From: a virus
Length of the DNA: 39,199 nucleotides
Reading direction: 5' to 3' (one strand)
IMG/VR virus record: IMGVR_UViG_3300047320_000054
Span: 1-39,199 of that record
Numbering within the stretch: the stretch's first letter is position 1; every line of letters starts with the position of its first letter. Under the pieces are notes generated by a model. That model was given only the letters and a program-made list of their open reading frames with translations. It had not been told where the DNA came from and searched no databases. Below, one piece after another: positions 27,890 to 37,072 of the stretch. A program made the translations under genes and the position numbers.

Positions 27890-29685
27890 ACCGTCCAGCC
27901 CGTCTCAAACACGATGTCAGACGCCGCCCAGTGCGTCTCTGTACCATTCACGGCCGCTTTCAGCGTTGGCGAACCGGTCATGCCTAGTCCGACGACGCCC
28001 TGCCATGCCTTAGCGATCTGAAGCGAGCCGCCCCATACCGCCATATCCCATATCCCCGAATCCCACAACCCAAAGCTAGTGGGAAGGTAATTCAGTGTCG
28101 AATTCGGTACGTTCTGGTCATAGTCGACATTGATTCCGGCCGCCAGCGCCGGCGCACCGTTCGTCCACAAGATCGGGCGCATCATCGTGAAGCGCTTCTG
28201 CAGCGGCGTTCCGAACTCGCTGAAAGCCTGCTGGGCTAATGCGTTGATATTGGTGTTGTTGTCGCTGAATCCATTCCACGCGAGCCCGACATACCCGTCG
28301 CTGCCGAAATAGATTTGATCGTTGAAACGCTCCCAGTGATTTGCGTTCCACCCGGTGAAGTTGCACCAAGCCCCGGTAATCGTGTTCATCACATACTGTT
28401 GTTGCTGTCCCAATCCCACAGGGATGTTCAGAATGATCATGTTCTGAAGCGGGAACAGAACCAGACACCAGCCGTAGTTGTTGGGGTAAAGACTAGTCGC
28501 CTGGGAAATGGCGCCTTGGATCTTCCCGGTGATGTTCACCGCAGTATTGACGCGCGTCGACGCCAACAATTGCGAGATCGGGCCTAGACCATCTTTGCCG
28601 ATATAGAGAAGATCGCCGCCATATTTCATGAACGATCGAAAGCCCATCGGCGTACCAAGCTGGTAGACGCCAACCAGCGCAAAGGTCGACGATTGCGATG
28701 GGTCCGTTCCCTGATAGACAACGACCTCGCCTTCGCTCGTCACGAAACAAAGCTGGTCCTGCACCCCGTAACCGCCATCCATCGTCAGGATGCCCATCGA
28801 GACGAGGGAGCCACCACGGCGGCAAATTGGGCTGAGATCGAGGAACTGTGCAGCGCCCCCGAACTGACCAACCGGCAGATACCACGCTTTCAGGCTATTT
28901 TTCTGGATGAACCAGATCCGACTAGCGAAAAGCGTGATGAACGAGAACGTATTCGGGTTGACGCCGGAAATGTTGGTCGACAACGTATAGACGCCAACGA
29001 CCGTCGCGTTACCCCCCGGATTCGACGACATCACATAGGTAAAGGTATTCGCACCCGTTACCGTGATCGTAAATGTTCCGTTATAGGCGGCCGGCGTGGC
29101 GCCGCTGATCGACACGATATTTCCGGTCGTCAGACCATGCGGCGACGCAGTAGTCAGCGTTGCGGTCGTGCCAGCATTCGTTATCGACGTGATGGTCTGC
29201 CCTGTGCCGCTCGTGATCGCCTGCCAGGTGCTGCCGTTGTAGACGTAATACCCATCCTGACCGTTCACGATACCGAGGAACGGGCCAGCCAGCGTCGCAA
29301 AGTTAGTGTAAGCCCACTTGTCGCTAGTTAGTCCTGTCAGTACCGGAGCACCAACGGCGCCCCCCGAGCTGATGTCATAGATCGCGCTCCCTGATGCGGC
29401 AAAGAGCTTGTTCGATCCCGACGACGCGTTGTACGGCATCAGCGTATTTACCTGCCCTGGGATGCCTGTCGCCCATTTGGTGAACCCTTGGCGGGCCATC
29501 ACATCGGATGTCGTCGGAAACCAATTGGTCAGCGTAACGGCGTCCTGAGGAGGCATCTCCGCAAGAGAATCACGCGCGTTCCAACCGCCGATCGGCGCAG
29601 GCATGTTGACCGTAGCCGAACGTTGCCCTTGGGCCTGCCGGCGTCTCCGCTGGGCTGCTGCTGCGATACCGGTTACGTTCGTCAC
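27886..29685 (-). CDS. tail nozzle / tail tubular B-like protein
   Basis: A 599-residue protein. The opening APIGGWNARDSLAEMPPQDA and VTLTNWFPTTSDVMARQGF is typical of the large beta-propeller nozzle or hub proteins (T7 gp12 / P22 gp10 type) of short-tailed phages. A beta-rich insert with TFTITVTGANTFTYVMSS (about residues 205-225) looks like an immunoglobulin-like module. It closes the tail tube below the adaptor. It overlaps the adaptor gene by 4 nt. Confidence 0.78.
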   Translation of the reverse strand: MTNVTGIAAAAQRRRRQAQGQRSATVNMPAPIGGWNARDSLAEMPPQDAVTLTNWFPTTSDVMARQGFTKWATGIPGQVNTLMPYNASSGSNKLFAASGSAIYDISSGGAVGAPVLTGLTSDKWAYTNFATLAGPFLGIVNGQDGYYVYNGSTWQAITSGTGQTITSITNAGTTATLTTASPHGLTTGNIVSISGATPAAYNGTFTITVTGANTFTYVMSSNPGGNATVVGVYTLSTNISGVNPNTFSFITLFASRIWFIQKNSLKAWYLPVGQFGGAAQFLDLSPICRRGGSLVSMGILTMDGGYGVQDQLCFVTSEGEVVVYQGTDPSQSSTFALVGVYQLGTPMGFRSFMKYGGDLLYIGKDGLGPISQLLASTRVNTAVNITGKIQGAISQATSLYPNNYGWCLVLFPLQNMIILNIPVGLGQQQQYVMNTITGAWCNFTGWNANHWERFNDQIYFGSDGYVGLAWNGFSDNNTNINALAQQAFSEFGTPLQKRFTMMRPILWTNGAPALAAGINVDYDQNVPNSTLNYLPTSFGLWDSGIWDMAVWGGSLQIAKAWQGVVGLGMTGSPTLKAAVNGTETHWAASDIVFETGWTV

Positions 29686-30605
29686 GGTTGAGCGACTCCA
29701 TAGCCACTGTCCGGGATGTTCTCAGGCCCAAGCAGGTAGCTCGAAATGCGCGGCGCCAGCGAGAGCATCGCCGCGCCCTGCTCCTCTCCCTTGACCGACG
29801 AAAGAATCGCGTCGTAATCGTCTTGGAGAAGCTGCGTTTCGAATCCCTTGATTCCGAAGTATTTGAGCTTCAGGCCGGCGACCATTAAGCGGTCGTCAAA
29901 CAAGCATGTGTCTGTGTCCGTCGTGAAGCTGCCCTTGCGGGTGCCCGCTACGTCGGTTACCCAGTTTTTCGAGACATACTCAAACCCGAGATATTCGGAC
30001 GTGCTAACACCAGGCCAAATCTGGAAGAAATTGCCGAGGATGCGCCAACGAATACGCGGACCAGTCGCGATATATCCAGACTTCAGCCATTGCCACTGCT
30101 GTGGACTCTCAGGCCCGAGCATTTCCCAATGCTTCGACTTGTCCCATTGCGTGCGATCGATGATCCGCTGATAGTCGGAGGGGAACGAATATTTCGTCTG
30201 CGCGAACGTGAGCGAAACGGCTGTCCCACTCGCCGCTGCAACCTGGCTCAGCGTGACCTGTGTCGGAGAATCAACCGACTGCACATACGTATCTTGGTTG
30301 ATCCCGTTACCGGTAACCATGTATGTGCCAGCGACAATGCCAGCAGTAGATGGGATATTGATCACGACGGCCGAATTGGTCGTGACATCACCCGTTTGAA
30401 TCGTCCACTGACTCGTGAACCGGTATTCAGTCGTCAGCGCTTGCCAGTTGAAGGCGGGCTCGCGAATCAGTTCATATCCGACCGAATTGAGCAGCGCCAA
30501 CTGTTGCACCGTATCCTGTGCCGTGTTCCCCGCTACAGATGAAGGAACGGCAAGCCCCAATTCTCCGGTGGCCTGCTGGATCAACTGCAACATTGTCGCT
30601 GCCAT
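29682..30605 (-). CDS. tail tubular A-like adaptor protein
   Basis: A 307-residue protein. The opening AATMLQLIQQATGELGLAVP and the helix QLALLNSVGYELIREPAFNW are seen in head-to-tail adaptors of podoviruses (T7 gp11-like). The middle (residues 75-140) is a beta-sandwich insert (VINIPSTAGIVAGTYMVTG). It joins the portal to the nozzle. Its start has no strong ribosome site. It lies 3 nt after the previous gene. Confidence 0.78.
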   Translation of the reverse strand: MAATMLQLIQQATGELGLAVPSSVAGNTAQDTVQQLALLNSVGYELIREPAFNWQALTTEYRFTSQWTIQTGDVTTNSAVVINIPSTAGIVAGTYMVTGNGINQDTYVQSVDSPTQVTLSQVAAASGTAVSLTFAQTKYSFPSDYQRIIDRTQWDKSKHWEMLGPESPQQWQWLKSGYIATGPRIRWRILGNFFQIWPGVSTSEYLGFEYVSKNWVTDVAGTRKGSFTTDTDTCLFDDRLMVAGLKLKYFGIKGFETQLLQDDYDAILSSVKGEEQGAAMLSLAPRISSYLLGPENIPDSGYGVAQP

Positions 30606-30608
30606 GTC

Positions 30609-31205
30609 TTACGCCTCTTTGCGGGGGCGGCCGGGGCCGCGCTTTTCGGGATCCAGCGATTGCATTGCTTCGAGTTGCGAGCCGAGGCGCAGGACCGTCG
30701 CCTTCAGGTCTTCGATTTCCTGATTACGAAGCATCAGGTCTTCGGCTTGCTTCTGAGCCAGCGACGAGTCTTTTGCCGCAGCGATATATGCCGCCGCTTT
30801 CGTGCGCAGCTCGTAGCAGCCCATACCGATGCGCTGGCATTGCTGGTCCGAGCATTCGGCCAGTTGCTCGACGGTGTGGAACTCGAGCGCCTTCAACTTG
30901 GCGACCGTTGCGACATCCAGACGCGGCCAGTCTTCAACCGGCGTGCCCGATTCCGGGCGGTAGGACGTGCGGCGCTCGTAGGCTGCCCACTGTCCCGGCC
31001 ATTCGTCCTTGTCGTCGTCGCGCGCCGGCCGTTCGATGATGTTCGTCGGATCGCCCGGATTGCACTTCTTAATCATCGGGACCAGATCGAACTCGGGCTT
31101 GCCGCTCTCTTTGCTGCGGAATTCGTTATATCGCTTACCGGGGAAGAACTCGACATACAGGCCGGCGCGAGGGTTCTGCGTATCACTTTCCAGTGCTTCG
31201 TACAT
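30609..31205 (-). CDS. head-tail region protein with HhH-like and coiled-coil parts
   Basis: A 198-residue protein. Residues 95-140 (VATVAKLKALEFHTVEQLAE, IGMGCYELRTKAAAYIA) look like a helix-hairpin-helix pair. Next comes a coiled coil (LAQKQAEDLMLRNQEIEDLK) and a basic end RGPGRPRKEA. Such proteins recur between capsid and tail genes in podoviruses without a proven role. A DNA-binding or assembly function is possible. A terminator precedes it (31231-31276). Confidence 0.7.
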   Translation of the reverse strand: MYEALESDTQNPRAGLYVEFFPGKRYNEFRSKESGKPEFDLVPMIKKCNPGDPTNIIERPARDDDKDEWPGQWAAYERRTSYRPESGTPVEDWPRLDVATVAKLKALEFHTVEQLAECSDQQCQRIGMGCYELRTKAAAYIAAAKDSSLAQKQAEDLMLRNQEIEDLKATVLRLGSQLEAMQSLDPEKRGPGRPRKEA

Positions 31206-31230
31206 TCTTTTCTCCTGTTATGGGTAAGGT

Positions 31231-31276
31231 CCCGTGAAAAAAGGGGCGCCAGAAACGACGCCCCAAGACCCACGGG
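31231..31276 (-). terminator. strong terminator after the capsid and decoration genes
   Basis: Stem GGGGCG/CGCCCC (31243-31248, 31259-31264) followed on the minus strand by six T. An outer CCCGTG/CACGGG pair extends it. It should keep capsid mRNA more abundant than tail mRNA. Confidence 0.85.
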
Positions 31277-31287
31277 AGAAAGCTTTT

Positions 31288-31584
31288 TTAGACCGACGCA
31301 GCCGAGAACCAGCCGTAATCGCCGGTCACCATTGCCGTTGCCGGCGACGTGTAAGCGCCACCCGATGCCGTCGCGAGGAAGGTAGTCGGGCTGACCGTGC
31401 AGACGGCCGTGGAAGCGGAGATCGAAGCATTGGCTTTGGCGAAGACGTACCGCTTACCATCGCTGCCAAACACTTGTTCACCGAGGTTGACAGGCACGGT
31501 CCGAGCGCCCGAAGCAATATCGGTAGCCAGGATCGTGTTGACCAGATCGAAGCCGATCTGAGGAGTTACGGAATACACAGGCAT
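31288..31584 (-). CDS. head decoration-like protein
   Basis: A 98-residue protein, MPVYSVTPQIGFDLVNTILA, beta-rich with an Ala/Ser/Thr body (KANASISASTAVCTVSPTTF). The strong ribosome site AAGGAGCAATC and the position directly after the major capsid gene, before the strong terminator, suggest a protein needed in many copies. I take it as a capsid decoration or cement protein. There is no family match I can name. Confidence 0.7.
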   Translation of the reverse strand: MPVYSVTPQIGFDLVNTILATDIASGARTVPVNLGEQVFGSDGKRYVFAKANASISASTAVCTVSPTTFLATASGGAYTSPATAMVTGDYGWFSAASV

Positions 31585-31593
31585 GATTGCTCC

Positions 31594-32598
31594 TTAGGCG
31601 ATGAGGACGCCGCTGAACTGCGGCCCGCGCGACGTGAGGTTGCCGGCCCACCCGATCAATTTGGTGACCGCGTCCTGATTTACTGCCTGACGCTCGCCAC
31701 CGATCGGCACGAAATTCCGGTCGCGGTGCGGACGGAAGCTGATGTACTTCGTATTCAGCCCCCACATGTGATTGGCCGTGGCATTGCTGCCGATTCCACC
31801 GTCCAACACCACATCTGCCGCCATGCCGCCGCCGTAGAACTTCACGGCCGGGAAGCCTGCGCCTGCAAGCTTCGTGTTGCCGTCGCTCATGACGCGCTGC
31901 TGCGCTTGCATCGACGCGATATACGCCGAGTAGTAGTTGTTGTCCGCGACGAACAGATCCATCCGATCGCGGCCGCGAACTGCTTTCAGCGACAGCTGCG
32001 TCATGTAGTTCTGGATGTTCGCCGCCGACACCGGAGCGCCGCCGTTGGTCGTGCCCGAGAACACCTGCGATTGCCAGAACGTGAAGGCCGAGCGCGAGAT
32101 ACCGCCATACGTGCCCGAGGTCGGAGCATCCGGGATAGCCGCGGCCAGACCGGTGATGTTCTTGCCCGAGTTGCCCGTACCGTCCAAGTAAATGTCGCCG
32201 GCAATACGGTTGATCAGCTGCGCTTCGGCAATGTCCATGCGCGAATCGAGCAGATCGATGATCGCTTCTTTCGACGAGTTCTGAAGCATTTCCAGACCCG
32301 AGATCGTGACCGCAGCGGCGTACTGCTGGATCGAGAACTGGGCTGCCGAGATCGGGCTATTCGGGCTGATGTTCAGGACTTCATAGCCCGAGTACGAGTT
32401 GACGTTGGTCGTCGTCGAGTCGGTGTACATGATTTCTTCCAAAATCACGTTACCGCCGCCGAACGGGCGCACGTTGCCCCGCTCACGAAGAACCATCAAA
32501 AGTGCGTTGTTGTTTGTTACGTTGTCAGCGAGTTCGCCGCTACGAGACTGAATGGTCGTGGCGATGATGTCGCTGATTGCGCTATTGGCGAATGCCAT
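31594..32598 (-). CDS. major capsid protein
   Basis: A 334-residue protein. The opening ISDIIATTIQSRSGELADNV, the long helix SKEAIIDLLDSRMDIAEAQL, and AVRGRDRMDLFVADNNYYSA with the later NHMWGLNTKYISFRPHRDRN are typical of HK97-fold capsid proteins of short-tailed phages. The scaffold gene precedes it and decoration follows. The strong AGGAGCTACAC ribosome site fits its high copy number. There is no N-terminal delta domain, consistent with a separate scaffold. Confidence 0.88.
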   Translation of the reverse strand: MAFANSAISDIIATTIQSRSGELADNVTNNNALLMVLRERGNVRPFGGGNVILEEIMYTDSTTTNVNSYSGYEVLNISPNSPISAAQFSIQQYAAAVTISGLEMLQNSSKEAIIDLLDSRMDIAEAQLINRIAGDIYLDGTGNSGKNITGLAAAIPDAPTSGTYGGISRSAFTFWQSQVFSGTTNGGAPVSAANIQNYMTQLSLKAVRGRDRMDLFVADNNYYSAYIASMQAQQRVMSDGNTKLAGAGFPAVKFYGGGMAADVVLDGGIGSNATANHMWGLNTKYISFRPHRDRNFVPIGGERQAVNQDAVTKLIGWAGNLTSRGPQFSGVLIA

Positions 32599-32619
32599 GT
32601 GTAGCTCCTATCAGTGAGA

Positions 32620-33681
32620 TCAAATACGGCTTGCGGTTGCCTGGTCGAACGATTCTTCCAGTGCTGCGCGCCGTCCTTTCGGTGCCCCGCCTGTCGTTGC
32701 AGCGATTGAGCCGGGTGTGGCCGTTCGCGTGCTGACTGCGTTCGCTTTGGCAGCTTTCGCCGCCTTATCCGCGTCAATCCGACGCTGCTTTTCCGTGGCT
32801 TCGCGTTGTGTCGCTTGGCTCTTCGTGAATAGCTCGTCGTTCAGGCGGAGCGCTTTCGAATAAGCGCTATCAAGGTCCGTAGCCAGTCCTGCTTGTAGCA
32901 GTTGCTGCATCTGCGGCCCCAATTGGTCTACATACGGATGCGACGACTTGAAGTTCTCGACTTCAGCCACCGCAGCCGCTTGCATCTGTGCGTGTTGCTG
33001 TTGCTGCGACTGCGCCATCTGAAACTCCAGATCGCGCGCGCGCTGTTGCGCTGCCATTACATTCGGGTCGATGTGATGCTGCATGTGCTGCGGCAGCGCC
33101 GCGCTCTGCTGCAACATCTGCTGGAGCGGAATGCCGCACGCATGCGCCACGTTCACCAGCGTCTGAATCTTCGTCGCTTCGTCGCCAGTCGCGAGCAGCC
33201 GGCGCGTATGCAGAAGGTCACGAACGACCATTTCCGGCTGCACGCCCTGTTGGCGGAGCTCGTCGAGATGGGGCTGGATCTGCTGAACGATCGGCTCTAC
33301 CTTCGAGCGGTATTCATCGAACCCGCGTTGGCTTTCCTGCTCACGCTGATGGATGTACTTCGCGACTTCCGGGTCCAGCTTGTCCCAATGGGCGCGCTGC
33401 TCGGCCTTCCATGACTTCGGCGGCTCGGGACGCTCCAACGCCACCGGTTGTGCTTCGACGCCCGCCACAGCCTCAGCAGACGGCGCTGCCGGTGCCTTCG
33501 GTGCGAACCGGCCCGATTCATCACGCGCGCGGCCTTCGTTCTCTACCGGATCGGCGCTGATGTTCTCGACGCTCGGCGTGCTTGTTTCGTCGTATGACTG
33601 GATTTCATCGATAACGGGAATGCTTACGCCTTCATCAATAGCATCCAGCGCTTCAGCTAAATCTTCTCTGCGGGTTCCCAT
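32620..33681 (-). CDS. scaffold protein
   Basis: A 353-residue protein. An acidic disordered N-terminus (EDLAEALDAIDEGV...) is followed by RDESGRFAPK and PPKSWKAEQRAHWDKLDPEV, a motif known from podovirus scaffolds. Next are Gln-rich coiled coils (QQQHAQMQAAAVAEVENFKS) and a basic C-terminus (KAAKAAKANAVSTRTATPGS), which in scaffolds binds coat protein. It directs procapsid assembly and then leaves. It sits between portal and coat, as expected. Confidence 0.87.
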   Translation of the reverse strand: MGTRREDLAEALDAIDEGVSIPVIDEIQSYDETSTPSVENISADPVENEGRARDESGRFAPKAPAAPSAEAVAGVEAQPVALERPEPPKSWKAEQRAHWDKLDPEVAKYIHQREQESQRGFDEYRSKVEPIVQQIQPHLDELRQQGVQPEMVVRDLLHTRRLLATGDEATKIQTLVNVAHACGIPLQQMLQQSAALPQHMQHHIDPNVMAAQQRARDLEFQMAQSQQQQHAQMQAAAVAEVENFKSSHPYVDQLGPQMQQLLQAGLATDLDSAYSKALRLNDELFTKSQATQREATEKQRRIDADKAAKAAKANAVSTRTATPGSIAATTGGAPKGRRAALEESFDQATASRI

Positions 33682-33684
33682 GGC

Positions 33685-34029
33685 TCAGCCTTTTAGTTGG
33701 TTGACTTGCTCGATGATCTTTTGCTTGCGTGCCTTCTTCGACTCCGGCGCAAGGTCGATCTTTTCTTTTGGCTTCAGGTACTTCGTTTCATTACCGATCT
33801 CGATGCAGTTGTGCGCCTTCAGATGGTCGCGGTGCTGCGATCGTGAGGTGATCATTTCGCCAGTAATCATCGATTTGTACGGCTGCATGTCGGTCATGAC
33901 ATACGGAGCCGTAACCCGGCGTTGCATCATTTCGCCGCAGCACTCGGGAAGGTCTTTGTACTGAGCGACAGTGCGATAAACGTCCTGCTCGTTGCCACAC
34001 TGAGCACAGGCGCATGCGTAAATTGGCAT
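33685..34029 (-). CDS. zinc-ribbon structural-region protein
   Basis: A 114-residue protein, MPIYACACAQCGNEQDVYRT, with CxxC and a CC pair (ECCGEMM), giving an FmdB-like zinc ribbon. It continues with His-rich (SQHRDHLKAHNC) and Lys-rich tails. Such proteins are common between portal and scaffold in podoviruses. The role is unknown; zinc binding is likely. There is a 2-nt gap to the portal gene. Confidence 0.78.
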   Translation of the reverse strand: MPIYACACAQCGNEQDVYRTVAQYKDLPECCGEMMQRRVTAPYVMTDMQPYKSMITGEMITSRSQHRDHLKAHNCIEIGNETKYLKPKEKIDLAPESKKARKQKIIEQVNQLKG

Positions 34030-34031
34030 TG

Positions 34032-36242
34032 TTATTCGCTGGAGGCAGACTTGGCCGCGCTGATCTGCGACGCTTCGAGGGTGGTTTGTGCGCCGATTTC
34101 GGCTACTTCGAGCTTGACCTGATTGTTCATCGCGGCAATCAGCATCTGGAACTGGCGGTCACGCTCTGCTTTGTCGGCTTCAAGCATGGCTTTCATCTGC
34201 TCAACGCGCTCGTTGCTCTGCCGTTCCATTTCGTCGCGGTGCATTTCCATTTCAGTTTCTTGCGCCGCCTGCATCGCCTGGTAACGCTGCTCGGCTTCCG
34301 CCGTCTGCTGCGCCAGATGTGCCTTCAGTTCTTCGAGTTGCCCCTGCTGCTGAAGCTTGGCCGCTTCCATCTGCGTGCGCTGCTGCTCCATCTGCATATC
34401 CATCTGCATGCCGGCCTGCTTCTCTTGGATGCGCGCTTGCGACTCGGCCTGCACCTTCTGGATTTCGATCGGCGGCGGCTTCGGCTGGTTCGCTTGCTGC
34501 TGAACCTGCTTCGTAAGCGTCTCCGCGGCGTTGTCGATCATCCCTTCCAGCGTCTTGCCAGCCTTGAACGCCGACACGCCGAACTTCAGGATCTCGACCA
34601 GCACCGGGGCGAGCTCGGGCTGAGACTGAGCGGCCGGCACGGCCTGTTGCAGGAACTTGCTGACCATTTCCACAAACTCGATACGGTCTTGTTTCTGCGC
34701 TTCCTCGTCGATCTGAACGAGCGAATCTGCATTCACTTCGATCCGGAACGAGCGCAGCACCTGATTGCGCAGCATTTGAAGCGCTTGCGGCACGAGCTGC
34801 TGATCTTCCGGCAGCAACTGCGCGGCCGACGACATGCGGACAATCGTCTCGTCGCTGAACTTGCCACAGATCACCTGCGCTTTCAGGCGAAGCAGGTCCG
34901 TCGCGTAGATCGCCACGTCTTCCTGCGTTGTCCGCAGACGCACAGCGCCAAAGCGAGCCTTGATACCCTGTGCGGTCGCCGTCTCTGCCGCGTCCGTCTC
35001 GCCGCGCATGATGTCGGCAATACCGGTGAGCGCATAAATCTGCTGGACGACGTTCTCACGCGCTTCGAATGCGATCTGCAACGCCTGAGCGATCGGGCTC
35101 AGGTCGACCAGATCCATCGCGCCTTTTAGGCCGCCCTTCTCAGAGAATTCCGCGAAGCTTTTCACCGGCACGAGATCGTTATTCCCAGTCTCCGTGAAGA
35201 GACGCTGCAGTTCCTTGAACTCAGCGTTATATACGCCACGCACCTTCAGCGCCTTAATCAGCCCGTCGATGCGGTCGCTGATCGTGTCGAGCTCGTTCGC
35301 CTGGTCCTGATACTGGATGAAGTCGGGAACCGGAACCAGCGTGTCGCTCGTGGTCGTGCCGAACAGAGGCTTGGCGCACGGCCAGAAGCCTTCGAGCTCG
35401 AGCGGGTCCGGCTTCTCGTCCAGCAGTTCGCCTACCGACTTCGACAGCCAGACAGCCTTTTGCGTCGTCTTGTCCCAAATCTCATAGATGCATGCCTGCT
35501 TACCGCGGCCAACATCGTTAGACGGGATTTTGGACTCGCCATACCCTTCAGCCGGGTTCGTGGCGTCCAGAGGAATACGCATGGCCGTCTCTTCGCCAAA
35601 GCGCTCGCATAGCGTGCTGTAGGGCAGATACACCTTGCGCCATACGCACGTCACTTCTTCCCACGTACGCGCGACCGAATGCCCGAAATCGCGCCAGTGC
35701 ACGTAATCGACTGGCGATGTCTCGTCGTCGATCTGTTCGAGCGGCTGGTCGTCCGTTACCTGGTCTGCGCCGGCGCCTTCGATGACTGCCATGTCATCGC
35801 CGGTTTCGTCTTCCGACATCGGCTCTTGAACGCTCGTCACTGGCGCATATCGCACCCATGCCACGCCACGGCCGCCAAGAAAGCGATCCATGACGCTATT
35901 TTTCATCGCCTCCCGATAATCCGGGTAATGGCGGACTTCAAACTCTAGCGCGCGCTCGAGAAGCAGACTTGCCACACGGCCGACAGGATCGCTGTCCCGG
36001 AAGCGTCGCGATACGTCGGGCTGCGGTAGACGACTGAAGGTGGCTGGAACCAGTGTTTGGACATTGGCCCATAGGATGTTGAAGCGTGCGGACTCGTTGC
36101 CATACGTGTATTCCTTCGCGTCGTCACGATAGCGCTTCACGATCTTGCTCGTGCGATCCGTCCACTTGTTGAACGCCTTGTCATAGGCCGTGATATAGCC
36201 CAAGTAGCGTTCTACCTCGGGCGAACGAGTAAGCTGGGCCAT
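34032..36242 (-). CDS. portal protein (P22-like)
   Basis: A 736-residue protein. The early part (YRDDAKEYTYGNESARFNIL, WANVQTLVPATFSRLP) and the middle (ENVVQQIYALTGIADIMRGE) are standard for large podovirus portals. Residues about 560-715 are a Gln/Met/Glu-rich coiled coil (QAGMQMDMQMEQQRTQMEAA), matching the long C-terminal barrel of P22 portal. It forms the dodecameric ring through which DNA enters and leaves. The length agrees with P22 gp1 (725). Confidence 0.93.
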   Translation of the reverse strand: MAQLTRSPEVERYLGYITAYDKAFNKWTDRTSKIVKRYRDDAKEYTYGNESARFNILWANVQTLVPATFSRLPQPDVSRRFRDSDPVGRVASLLLERALEFEVRHYPDYREAMKNSVMDRFLGGRGVAWVRYAPVTSVQEPMSEDETGDDMAVIEGAGADQVTDDQPLEQIDDETSPVDYVHWRDFGHSVARTWEEVTCVWRKVYLPYSTLCERFGEETAMRIPLDATNPAEGYGESKIPSNDVGRGKQACIYEIWDKTTQKAVWLSKSVGELLDEKPDPLELEGFWPCAKPLFGTTTSDTLVPVPDFIQYQDQANELDTISDRIDGLIKALKVRGVYNAEFKELQRLFTETGNNDLVPVKSFAEFSEKGGLKGAMDLVDLSPIAQALQIAFEARENVVQQIYALTGIADIMRGETDAAETATAQGIKARFGAVRLRTTQEDVAIYATDLLRLKAQVICGKFSDETIVRMSSAAQLLPEDQQLVPQALQMLRNQVLRSFRIEVNADSLVQIDEEAQKQDRIEFVEMVSKFLQQAVPAAQSQPELAPVLVEILKFGVSAFKAGKTLEGMIDNAAETLTKQVQQQANQPKPPPIEIQKVQAESQARIQEKQAGMQMDMQMEQQRTQMEAAKLQQQGQLEELKAHLAQQTAEAEQRYQAMQAAQETEMEMHRDEMERQSNERVEQMKAMLEADKAERDRQFQMLIAAMNNQVKLEVAEIGAQTTLEASQISAAKSASSE

Positions 36243-36251
36243 ATCTGCCTA

Positions 36252-36575
36252 TTACTGAGCGGTCACGGCGACGGTCGCGCCGGTCACTGCGAAGAACGTA
36301 GCCACAGTCGTGTCAACCACGGTGAAGGCCACGAGAACCGGCGTGCCGATCACGTTGCCTGCGTCGTCCAGATTGCTCAGCGTGACGGTGTAGTCACCTG
36401 CTGCCAGATTGTCGAACTCGGCCGATGCTGATTGCGCGGGAACGACCGTGCTCGAGACAGACGCGCCGGCCAGCGTGAGATCGACGCGAACGCTCGAGCC
36501 ACCTGTGACCGTCGAGCCAGCAGGAACGGGCGTTTCCATGAAGACGAGCGAAGCGATTGCTTTGAAGAGAGCCAT
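36252..36575 (-). CDS. Ig-like beta-sandwich structural protein
   Basis: A 107-residue protein, MALFKAIASLVFMETPVPAG, then a fibronectin/Ig-like pattern (VRVDLTLAGASVSSTVVPAQ, AGDYTVTLSNLDDAGNVIGT). ATG 36575 has AAAGGTTAATC upstream. A start at 36602 lacks this site. Such domains bind weakly to capsid surfaces or host glycans. It is probably a head or spike decoration. No specific family is known to me. Confidence 0.75.
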   Translation of the reverse strand: MALFKAIASLVFMETPVPAGSTVTGGSSVRVDLTLAGASVSSTVVPAQSASAEFDNLAAGDYTVTLSNLDDAGNVIGTPVLVAFTVVDTTVATFFAVTGATVAVTAQ

Positions 36576-36604
36576 GATTAACCTTTTGAGATAAGAGAAC
36601 ACGA

Positions 36605-37069
36605 TTAGCCGAACAGCTCGACAGAGCAGCGTTCGAGATTCAGCTGGTCGGTGCCGACACCAGCTTGAGCGGAGAACGACACCACTTGGTCGACTGATGT
36701 ATCCACGGTGCCGAGAAATACAGGGCCTGCATTGAACGCAGGGCCGATCATCGATGCAACCTGTGCAACTTGCGAGTTGAGCACGCCGCGGTTCTGAATC
36801 AGGAATTCGAGATTCACCGTAATGGCCGTCGTGAAAGACGCTTGAAACGCCACTACGCCACCATGCCGAATGCGGAATGTCTTCGTATTCGCGTTATTCG
36901 GCATGGTGAAGATCGCCGTGATACGCATCGTCGTATTCGGTCCCATCGTCTTGCCGGGGATCGTGAACGACTGCAATACGTTGTCCGTGGTCGTAAGCGT
37001 GTTCGGAACCTGCACCCCGCTCGAATAGATAGGCGGCTGTACTAGGACGTTTCCACGGAACATGCTCAC
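36605..37069 (-). CDS. stand-alone copy of the spike C-terminal domain
   Basis: A 154-residue protein whose residues about 10-154 match the last 139 residues of the upstream spike. Shared motifs are KxMGPN--MRIT/LRIT, PNNANTKT, GGV, SFTT, QNRG/RNRG and the ending GVGTD-LxLE--VELFG/VEIIG. It is a compact beta-rich domain, probably trimeric. It may cap or replace the spike end, or decorate the head. It starts 3 nt after the spike stop and is cotranscribed. Confidence 0.8.
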   Translation of the reverse strand: MSMFRGNVLVQPPIYSSGVQVPNTLTTTDNVLQSFTIPGKTMGPNTTMRITAIFTMPNNANTKTFRIRHGGVVAFQASFTTAITVNLEFLIQNRGVLNSQVAQVASMIGPAFNAGPVFLGTVDTSVDQVVSFSAQAGVGTDQLNLERCSVELFG

Positions 37070-37072
37070 TCC

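Noticed and set aside
31234-32604. 456-codon plus-strand open frame opposite the capsid gene
   Set aside because: Antisense to the clear major capsid gene. It is Arg/His/Val-rich with no recognisable fold.
34014-35129. 371-codon plus-strand open frame opposite the portal
   Set aside because: Antisense to the portal. Its Leu/Arg/His-rich composition follows from the Gln/Glu-rich coiled coil on the other strand.
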